Part shown: piece by piece, positions 1 to 5,044 of the stretch
Layout: each line of letters begins with the position of its first letter
Numbering within the stretch: position 1 is the first letter of the stretch
NCBI GenBank assembly: GCA_025356505.1
Contig: JANXSV010000066.1
Span: 1-5,044 of the forward strand
Origin: Methylovirgula sp.
GTDB lineage: Bacteria; Pseudomonadota; Alphaproteobacteria; Rhizobiales; Beijerinckiaceae
Reading direction: 5' to 3'
DNA length: 5,044 bases
The notes under the pieces: generated by a model
The model's input: the letters and a program-made list of their open reading frames with translations, nothing else
What the model was told of the DNA's origin: nothing
Databases searched by the model: none
Position numbers and translations under genes: made by a program

Positions 1-162
1 ACACATTTTGCCTTGGAACTGCTGGTTTTCACTGCCACTGTCGATACCGAAACGTCCGCGCCGCCGCCATATAGATGGGTGCCGCGCGAGAAAATGGAAA
101 ACGAAGCATGGCCGTCAGTTATGCGTAAAGTGTTGAAATCCGGAGCCGCATATGAGCGTTGA
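1..162 (+). CDS. mutY: A/G-specific adenine glycosylase MutY, C-terminal end only (5' end outside the window)
   Basis: Frame 1 is open from the first base to a TGA at 160-162 and gives 53 residues. They begin THFALELLVFTA and end with WPSVMRKVLKSGAAYER. This resembles the C-terminal NUDIX-like domain of MutY: the 'THF.L.L' strand and the closing 'W.P...(A)LPSVMRK(V/A)' segment are typical of alphaproteobacterial MutY. MutY is a base-excision repair enzyme that removes adenine mispaired with 8-oxoguanine, and this terminal domain contacts the oxidised base. The catalytic helix-hairpin-helix domain and the 4Fe-4S cluster lie outside the window, so activity cannot be judged. The last 11 bases overlap the start of the next gene, which suggests co-transcription. 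The identification rests on a short tail recognised from memory. Confidence 0.8.
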   Translation, partial: THFALELLVFTATVDTETSAPPPYRWVPREKMENEAWPSVMRKVLKSGAAYER

Positions 163-394
163 ATTTCTCCACAACCACCTGCGCGTCACGCTTGGCAAAA
201 AGGCCTGCGAGGTGCCATTCGCCGCTGACCCTGAAGGCGAAGCTGGGCCGGACATTCTCATTCTGCTTGACGACGCAACCCATTGGCTGCCCCCGCACGC
301 GGCCGAGGAAATTAGCCTTGAAGCGCTGGCCAAAATAACCGAACTCATAGAGCATGCCTGTGCCAAGCAAGGCATAAGTGTCGAGTTCGAATAG
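152..394 (+). CDS. small 80-residue protein, weakly resembling the Imm74 immunity family; function unknown
   Basis: The ATG at 152 overlaps the mutY stop and is preceded by a good ribosome binding site (GGAG at 142-145, six bases upstream). The gene is therefore probably real and translationally coupled to mutY. The 80-residue product has no signal peptide or membrane segment. It starts with short likely beta strands (MSVEFLHNHLRVTLG), has a hydrophobic strand DILILLDD around residue 34, then an HWLPP motif near residue 44, then an amphipathic helix (SLEALAKITELIEHAC), and ends ISVEFE. The plan of strands, 'HW.PP', one helix and a terminal 'EFE' reminds me of proteins annotated as Imm74, putative immunity proteins of polymorphic toxin systems. 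No toxin gene is in the window, so a housekeeping role is equally possible. The long minus-strand frames over the same bases lack such start signals. Confidence 0.7.
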   Translation: MSVEFLHNHLRVTLGKKACEVPFAADPEGEAGPDILILLDDATHWLPPHAAEEISLEALAKITELIEHACAKQGISVEFE

Positions 395-403
395 GTGATT
401 TGC

Positions 404-418
404 ATGTTGACGCAACAT
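404..418. repeat. perfect 6-bp inverted repeat (ATGTTG-acg-CAACAT) after the small gene
   Basis: The arms at 404-409 and 413-418 are perfect complements around a three-base spacer, starting nine bases after the stop codon at 392-394. No T-run follows, so it is a poor intrinsic terminator. It includes TTGACGC (407-413), a good alphaproteobacterial -35 sequence, and runs directly into TTAACCAC (418-425), which differs at one base from the CtrA half site TTAACCAT. It could be an operator or a chance palindrome. Confidence 0.35.
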
Positions 419-477
419 TAACCACGCGGCGCTAAACTGTTACCACATGAACGATAGGATCAACATCGTCTGCGCGT

Positions 478-614
478 GACTCAAATTGCCAAGACTTCTA
501 GCTAAGTGACTCTCAAGACTCGCAGTTTGCGGTTTCGCTTCACGTAAAGCCTCACCCGGCTAATGCGCCGGACTCAAAAGCTGCGCAAAGCTTCCAAAGC
601 GACTCAAAAGACTC
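478..614. repeat. cluster of six GACTC (GANTC) methylation sites in the mutY-side/ccrM convergent gap
   Basis: GACTC occurs at 478-482, 508-512, 517-521, 571-575, 601-605 and 610-614, always in the same orientation. Two copies extend to the identical ten bases GACTCAAAAG (571-580 and 601-610), and the first begins GACTCAAA. GANTC is the target of CcrM, which is encoded immediately to the right. By hand count the other roughly 4.9 kb contain 13 GANTC sites (starting at 1414, 1698, 1771, 2298, 2400, 2437, 2712, 3086, 3316, 3376, 3499, 4479 and 4816), mostly GAATC. The cluster is therefore about 16 times denser than its surroundings. The rest of the gap 395-655 holds a short hairpin (CCGGC/GCCGG, 556-571) but no convincing gene. 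The role of the cluster is unknown. Confidence 0.75.
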
Positions 615-629
615 AGCAATTTTGCTTAA

Positions 630-655
630 AGGCCGGTGATAAATCACAAAGCGGC

Positions 656-657
<2 letters not shown>
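630..657 (-). terminator. possible transcription terminator at the 3' end of ccrM
   Basis: Read on the minus strand, AGGCCG (657-652) pairs with CGGCCT (635-630). An inner GTGAT/ATCAC pair (647-643 with 640-636) is set off by a four-base bulge. The hairpin overlaps the ccrM stop codon (658-656) and only three T residues (629-627 region, TTTAAG context) follow it. The position is right for a terminator but the U-tract is weak, so it may only protect the 3' end or act with Rho. Confidence 0.4.
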
Positions 658-1828
<1,171 letters not shown>

Positions 1829-1885
1829 TTACGCAACTAACGCTGCGAATATGCGTGCTCTAAGGTAAAGGCGAAGTTTATCGGC

Positions 1886-1934
1886 TGTATAAACCTTGTC
1901 TCGTTTCCGAACGACTTTAACAACAAACCGTTAA
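1886..1934 (-). promoter_or_regulatory. candidate ccrM promoter with a TTAAC-N8-GTTAA inverted repeat
   Basis: The 141 bases between rnhB and ccrM (1817-1957) contain no gene. An inverted repeat TTAAC/GTTAA (1917-1921 and 1930-1934) with an eight-base spacer lies about 100 bases before the ccrM start. On the minus strand it is followed after 25 bases by TATACA (1891-1886), a fair -10. Alphaproteobacterial ccrM promoters are commonly controlled by CtrA, whose box is TTAA-N7-TTAA. Here the two TTAA elements are ten bases apart, so this is not a canonical box. I see no good -35, which would fit an activator-dependent promoter. This is a candidate only. Confidence 0.35.
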
Positions 1935-1957
1935 GCTTGCTGCTCTGCCCGCAAAGC

Positions 1958-2590
1958 CTAGCGGCAGGGGGCAAAGCTCAATCTATGGTGTTTACACGGC
2001 CCGAATTCGCGCAACGCAGCTAGATGTTGTTGCGTCCCATATCCAACATGGCGCTCAAAGCCGTAATCGGAAAAGCTTTCAGCCAGCTTGACCATTATGC
2101 GATCCCGCATGGTTTTTGCAATTATTGACGCTGCAGAAATTGAAACGCTGCGATTGTCACCCTTGATGAGGGCTGTGGCCGGGCAGGGCAGACCCTCCGG
2201 GCAATCGCGCCCGTCGATGAGCACATGGGCCGGCACGATGCTCAAAGCATGGACAGCCTGGCGCATGGCAAGCAAGGTGGCCTGCCGAATATTGAGCGAA
2301 TCTATCTGCGCAGGCGAGCAAGTCGCAAGTGATATTGCTGCGGCCTTGGCCAAAATGACATCAAACAGCGCCTCCCTGCGCGCCTTGGACAGCTTTTTCG
2401 AATCGGCCAGCCCTTCAGGGATGTCGTTGGCGCGCAGAATCACCGCCGCAACCACGACCGGCCCGGCAAGGCACCCGCGACCAACTTCATCCACACCCGC
2501 AACCGGCCCTAGACCTCGATCTAAAAGCGCTTGCTCAAAACTGAAATCCGGTCCGTTCACGTGTTTGTCCTGGCTGCCAAGCACGAACAT
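1958..2590 (-). CDS. rnhB: ribonuclease HII
   Basis: The product has 210 residues from ATG 2590, a normal length for bacterial RNase HII. The enzyme cuts RNA in RNA-DNA hybrids and starts removal of single ribonucleotides misplaced in DNA. Family motifs appear in order: GVDEVGRGCLAGPVV with catalytic Asp34 and Glu35; LADSKKLS (about 61-68); LIDGRDCP with Asp126; and KGDNRSVSISAASIIAKTMRD with Asp145. The four acidic active-site residues are therefore all present. HVGYGT and HRLSFAPCR close the protein. ATG 2590 follows an AGG (2599-2597) by six bases. A TTG at 2596 would add two residues and is less likely. The gene starts seven bases after the stop of the radical SAM gene, so the two are almost certainly co-transcribed and probably translationally linked. 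Confidence 0.95.
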   Translation of the reverse strand: MFVLGSQDKHVNGPDFSFEQALLDRGLGPVAGVDEVGRGCLAGPVVVAAVILRANDIPEGLADSKKLSKARREALFDVILAKAAAISLATCSPAQIDSLNIRQATLLAMRQAVHALSIVPAHVLIDGRDCPEGLPCPATALIKGDNRSVSISAASIIAKTMRDRIMVKLAESFSDYGFERHVGYGTQQHLAALREFGPCKHHRLSFAPCR

Positions 2591-2597
2591 ACACAAC

Positions 2598-3743
2598 CTA
2601 AAGCAGCTCGAGCAAACTCAATTGCTTGGTAACCTTGCTCGGCGCCTCGAACAAATCAGTCCGCATCCGGATCTTGCGAGCATTTAGGCCCAGCTTTTGG
2701 GCGGCAATTTCGAATCTGCGTCCCAACATCCAGGCATAGGGGCCGGTACCGGTCATACGGGTTCCGAAGGCCGCGTCATAATCCTTGCCCTCATGCGTGG
2801 ACTGCACCAATGACAAAACATGCCGCAATTTGTCGGGATAGTGCTCCAACAGCCATTGCCGGAACAGGTCCTTCACCTCCAACGGCAGCCGCAGCATCAC
2901 ATATCCTGCTTCGGACGCGCCATAAGCCTGGGCGCGCGTCAAAATGGTCTCGATTTCGGCATCGTTCACACCCGGAATGATCGGCGCGACCATGACTGAA
3001 ACCGGAATTCCGGCCTTGGCCAGTTCTTTGATCGTTTCCAACCGCTTTTGCGGCGTAGGCGCGCGCGGCTCAAGCTTGCGGGCTAGAATCGGATCCAGCG
3101 TCGTGATCGAAATGGCAACCTTGACCAAGCCAAGACGTGCCATCGGCGCTAAAATATCGATATCACGCACCACCAGAGCGGATTTGGTGACAATAGCAAG
3201 TGGATGCCGGGCTTTGGCTAAAACTTCAACTATGCCCCGCGTCAGGCGGTGTTTGCGCTCAATCGGCTGATACGGATCGGTGTTGGTGCCGATAGCGATT
3301 GTTTTCGGCACATAGGAATCGCGCGCCAGTTCCCGCTCCAGCAGCTGTGCCGCGCCTTCTTTGACAAAAAGCCGTGATTCAAAATCCAACCCCGGAGACA
3401 GGCCCATGTAGGCATGTGTCGGGCGGGCGAAACAATAGACACAGCCATGTTCGCAGCCCCGGTAAGGATTAATCGAGCGATCAAACCCGAGGTCTGGTGA
3501 CTCGTTCCGGGTGATGATGCTTTTTGGCTTTTCGACGATGGTTTCCGTCTTGAACGCAGGCAGCGTTTCCAGGCTGCCCCAGCCATCGTCGCTCACCTCG
3601 CGCAGCAGCGGCTCATATCTTCCGCCCGCGTTGGAAACTGCGCCCCGCCCCCGCCGCAACTCTGCTTGTACTGCATCGCGATGCGGCGCAGCTGCAAGCG
3701 CGGCATCCGGCATATCGTAGTGCACTTTGGCAAGAGCGCTCAT
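2598..3743 (-). CDS. PA0069-family radical SAM protein (SplB-like)
   Basis: The product has 381 residues from ATG 3743. An upstream in-frame ATG at 3752 directly abuts the ribosome binding site AAGGA, whereas ATG 3743 lies nine bases after it and is the better start. An N-terminal region rich in R and G (ELRRGRGAVSNAGGRYEP) precedes the radical SAM core. The cluster motif is C97-EHG-C101-VY-C104 within NPYRGCEHGCVYCFARPTH, whose three cysteines bind a 4Fe-4S cluster used to split S-adenosylmethionine. AIGTNTDPYQPIER, TKSALVVRDIDIL and SVMVAPIIPGVND follow, all typical of the family related to spore photoproduct lyase. The substrate is not established. A role in DNA repair is suggested by SplB similarity, by the LexA box upstream and by linkage to rnhB, but this is inference. 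The C-terminal 80 residues (FGTRMTGTGPYAWMLGRRFE) are family-specific. Confidence 0.93.
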   Translation of the reverse strand: MSALAKVHYDMPDAALAAAPHRDAVQAELRRGRGAVSNAGGRYEPLLREVSDDGWGSLETLPAFKTETIVEKPKSIITRNESPDLGFDRSINPYRGCEHGCVYCFARPTHAYMGLSPGLDFESRLFVKEGAAQLLERELARDSYVPKTIAIGTNTDPYQPIERKHRLTRGIVEVLAKARHPLAIVTKSALVVRDIDILAPMARLGLVKVAISITTLDPILARKLEPRAPTPQKRLETIKELAKAGIPVSVMVAPIIPGVNDAEIETILTRAQAYGASEAGYVMLRLPLEVKDLFRQWLLEHYPDKLRHVLSLVQSTHEGKDYDAAFGTRMTGTGPYAWMLGRRFEIAAQKLGLNARKIRMRTDLFEAPSKVTKQLSLLELL

Positions 3744-3784
3744 TTTGATCATTCCTTCGTGGTTCCTAGCAGAACAAAAGGCGA

Positions 3785-3813
3785 ATATTCTGATAAGAAC
3801 AGATAAGGAACAA
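3785..3813 (-). promoter_or_regulatory. possible promoter of the SplB-like gene, overlapped by the LexA box
   Basis: On the minus strand TTGTTC (3813-3808) could serve as -35 and GAATAT (3790-3785) as -10, with a 17-base spacer. The -10 matches only three of six consensus bases. Transcription would start about 35 bases before the gene. The LexA box covers the -35 and the adjacent spacer, an arrangement in which a bound repressor would block RNA polymerase. The promoter is weaker evidence than the operator. Confidence 0.4.
3797..3811 (-). promoter_or_regulatory. LexA (SOS) box, GTTC-N7-GTTC
   Basis: The minus strand reads GTTCCTTATCTGTTC, an exact match to the direct-repeat operator GTTC-N7-GTTC bound by LexA in Alphaproteobacteria. 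The left half is preceded by TTT and the right half by T, as is common in this class of box. It lies 53 bases upstream of the SplB-like start codon (ATG at 3743). The DUF305 gene starts 104 bases away on the other side, too far for the most usual placement. The site predicts DNA-damage induction of the SplB-like gene and, by read-through, of rnhB. Confidence 0.75.
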
Positions 3814-3915
3814 AAATGCTGGCGTCAATGGATTTGCGGAAAATTTTCGGTTAAGTTCAAGCCATAGTCCTGCCGCAATCAGACTTCACAAAATTTCAAA
3901 CACCGGAGATTAATC

Positions 3916-4275
3916 ATGCGCAAAATACTGATTTTAGCTGCTGTTGCACTAACCATGTCTGCCGGACCTGTCCTGGCGCAGCAGCATCATAAAATGAAGA
4001 TGAAGGCGCTCGGCGCCATGACGCCCGCAACGATGGAGGCTCAAGCCGCCATGATGAAAATGCACAAGGACATGGAAATCAGCTATACCGGAAACGCTGA
4101 TATCGACTTTATGAAAGGCATGATGCCGCACCATCAAGGCGCGATTGACATGGCTAGGATTGAGCTGAAATACGGCAAAGACCCAGAGGCGCGGAAGCTT
4201 GCCGAGGGCATTATTGCCGCGCAGGAAACTGAAATTGCCCAGATGAAAGCCTGGTTGGCAGCGCATCCGAAATAA
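3916..4275 (+). CDS. secreted DUF305 protein, Met/His-rich, possibly copper-binding
   Basis: The product has 119 residues, with a good ribosome binding site (GGAG at 3905-3908, seven bases before ATG). Residues 1-21 form a classic signal peptide (basic MRK, hydrophobic LILAAVALTM, cleavage after VLA), so the mature protein is periplasmic. Mature sequence begins QQHHKMKMK and is rich in methionine and histidine. The core is the DUF305 signature: D64-FMKGMMPHHQGAIDMA, then KDPEARKLAEGIIAAQETEIAQMKAWL, two helices of the ferritin-like four-helix fold with His72, His73 and Met69, Met70 as likely metal ligands. Some DUF305 proteins (CopM) bind copper, but others have no known role, so copper binding here is inference. 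It stands alone between its own promoter region and a terminator. A perfect ten-base palindrome GAAAATTTTC (3839-3848) lies upstream and could be an operator. Confidence 0.9.
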   Translation: MRKILILAAVALTMSAGPVLAQQHHKMKMKALGAMTPATMEAQAAMMKMHKDMEISYTGNADIDFMKGMMPHHQGAIDMARIELKYGKDPEARKLAEGIIAAQETEIAQMKAWLAAHPK

Positions 4276-4313
4276 TCCGGGCGCTTATGTTGCGTTGCAG
4301 CGCACACCTAACA

Positions 4314-4349
4314 GTGCTAGAGCGGCGATCAGGCTTTGAAGCATTTTTT
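4314..4349 (+). terminator. probable intrinsic terminator of the DUF305 gene
   Basis: GTGCT (4314-4318) pairs with AGCAT (4340-4344), and AGAGC (4319-4323) pairs with GCTTT (4333-4337). A two-base bulge and a nine-base loop complete the hairpin. It runs into six T residues (4344-4349). Two G-T pairs make the stem moderate in strength. It lies 39 bases past the DUF305 stop, and the T-run directs termination of plus-strand transcripts. The following gene therefore probably has its own promoter or relies on read-through. Confidence 0.5.
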
Positions 4350-4374
4350 GCCTTGGGGGAAGGTCTAGCTCCGT

Positions 4375-4881
4375 TTGTTATCAGTGCTCATTTTAACTAC
4401 TGCACCCGTCACGGCGCGTGATGTGCATGCGCTCGGCCGATGCTTTGCAACTTTGGTGCAGCATGTTGTCGATGGCGCGATTCGGGATGTGCACGTCATC
4501 GCTCAAAATCCGCCACCCGAGTTCGTCGCGCTGGCCGATGATGCCGGAGCCACAGTCCATGCCGAAGCTTCGGCAGCAATCGCAGCAGCAAAATCAGAGC
4601 GGATACTCATCCTTGAAGCGGGTATGCTGGTGAGCTCGGGAATTATCGAGGAACTCTGGCAGCGCGCACTCAGCGCTCGCGAAGCGCCAGCAGCGTTGAT
4701 TACAATTGCCTCTCAAGGCTGGTCGTTGCGGGCGCTTTGGTATGCACTGTATCCGCGCATCGGCGGGTTGGTCGTTTCGCGGCACCACATAACGGGCACC
4801 GCCGCGTTCACCATTGATTCTTTAAGGCGCAGACTAAAAGCGCCGCTCCGCTTAAAAGCGACGCTCACCTCAGCCCTTTAA
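4375..4881 (+). CDS. small glycosyltransferase family 2-like protein, degenerate
   Basis: The product has 168 residues from a TTG start at 4375. No ATG is available. The TTG is chosen because it gives MLSVLI, the way I recall relatives in Hyphomicrobiales beginning, and a purine-rich GGGGGAAGG (4355-4363) lies 11 bases upstream. A GTG at 4384 is the alternative. The fold looks like the first half of a GT-A domain: SVLILTT strand, a helix (ALGRCFATLVQHVVDGAIRDVH), VIAQ strand, DDAGATVHAEA, then SERILILEAGMLVS, the strand that in active enzymes leads to the metal-binding DxD. No DxD is visible here (ILEAG instead), so catalysis is doubtful. The C-terminus has a hexapeptide repeat, RLKAPL then RLKATL, encoded by an 18-base imperfect tandem repeat (4831-4848, 4849-4866). 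Substrate and role are unknown. Confidence 0.75.
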   Translation: MLSVLILTTAPVTARDVHALGRCFATLVQHVVDGAIRDVHVIAQNPPPEFVALADDAGATVHAEASAAIAAAKSERILILEAGMLVSSGIIEELWQRALSAREAPAALITIASQGWSLRALWYALYPRIGGLVVSRHHITGTAAFTIDSLRRRLKAPLRLKATLTSAL

Positions 4882-4886
4882 AACGG

Positions 4887-5044
4887 CTATTTCAGCAGCG
4901 GCAAGCAGGCTTGTATCTGCCCGCTCTGCAAGCCAACCGTCAGCCATTGCGTGCGCTGCGCCGCCGAGCCATGTGTGAAGCTATCCGGCACAGCATATCC
5001 GCGCGCTGCGGTCTGCAACTTGTCATCGCCGATAGCCTGTGCTG
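4887..5044 (-). CDS. YpfJ-type neutral zinc metallopeptidase, C-terminal end only (5' end outside the window)
   Basis: On the minus strand the frame from the right edge to TAG (4889-4887) gives about 51 residues: AQAIGDDKLQTAARGY, then AVPDSFTHGSAAQRTQWL, then TVGLQSGQIQACLPLLK. The pattern 'A.A.GDD.LQ....G.VVP(E/D)SFTHG(T/S)SAQR..W...G..SG....C' is the C-terminal signature of the YpfJ/KPN_02809 family of putative zinc metallopeptidases, whose HExxH site lies further upstream and outside this window. Cellular role is not established. It converges on the glycosyltransferase-like gene with only five bases between the stops, so no separate terminator fits in the gap. Recognition rests on the tail alone but the motif is distinctive. 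Confidence 0.8.
   Translation of the reverse strand, partial: AQAIGDDKLQTAARGYAVPDSFTHGSAAQRTQWLTVGLQSGQIQACLPLLK

Noticed and set aside
119..418. Minus-strand open frames opposite the small gene
   Set aside because: The plus-strand gene has a good ribosome binding site and overlaps mutY in the usual operon manner; the minus frames would run antisense into mutY and have no start signals.
2088..2687. 199-codon plus-strand open frame
   Set aside because: It is antisense to rnhB and the end of the radical SAM gene, with low-complexity S/A/R-rich composition typical of a shadow frame.
3762..3775. GTTC-CTAGCA-GAAC inverted repeat upstream of the SplB-like gene
   Set aside because: It resembles a LexA half-site pair but is inverted with a six-base spacer, which fits neither the alphaproteobacterial direct repeat nor the Gram-positive GAAC-N4-GTTC box.
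4281..4304. Short hairpins GCGCT/AGCGC and TGCG/CGCA after the DUF305 gene
   Set aside because: The stems are only 4-5 bp with no T-run; the hairpin at 4314-4349 is the better terminator.
4345..4355. Eleven bases TTTTGCCTTGG shared with the start of the window (about 7-17)
   Set aside because: The match is too short to be a meaningful repeat; one copy is in mutY coding sequence and the other next to a terminator T-run.

Overview
The window looks like chromosomal core sequence from an alphaproteobacterium, most likely of the order Hyphomicrobiales. The reasons are a cell-cycle DNA methyltransferase of the CcrM type beside RNase HII, an SplB-like PA0069-family radical SAM protein and MutY, together with an alphaproteobacterial SOS box (GTTC-N7-GTTC). 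The genus cannot be told from this much sequence. There are no tRNA or rRNA genes, insertion sequences, phage genes or CRISPR arrays.

Layout. The left edge holds the 3' end of mutY (+, 1-162), overlapped by a small 80-codon gene (+, 152-394). A 261-bp convergent gap (395-655) follows, carrying six GACTC sites, the methylation target of CcrM. The minus-strand cluster then runs, in transcription order, SplB-like radical SAM gene (3743-2598), rnhB (2590-1958) and ccrM (1816-656). A promoter region upstream of the radical SAM gene carries a LexA operator. On the plus strand there follow a secreted DUF305 protein (3916-4275) with a probable terminator, and a small degenerate glycosyltransferase-like gene (4375-4881). 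The right edge is the 3' end of a YpfJ-type zinc metallopeptidase gene on the minus strand (4887-5044).

How the genes fit together. Much of the window concerns DNA maintenance: MutY removes adenine opposite 8-oxoguanine, RNase HII removes ribonucleotides, CcrM methylates GANTC, and the radical SAM protein belongs to a family related to spore photoproduct lyase. The SOS box suggests the radical SAM gene, and by read-through rnhB, responds to DNA damage.

The most unusual sequence is around ccrM. A perfect 12-bp inverted repeat with a terminator-like composition lies in the first codons of the gene and includes a GANTC site. A dense cluster of GACTC sites lies just past its 3' end. Neither is explained by coding needs alone, and together they suggest that ccrM or its surroundings respond to their own methylation. 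That link is inference. No clearly new multi-gene system is visible.
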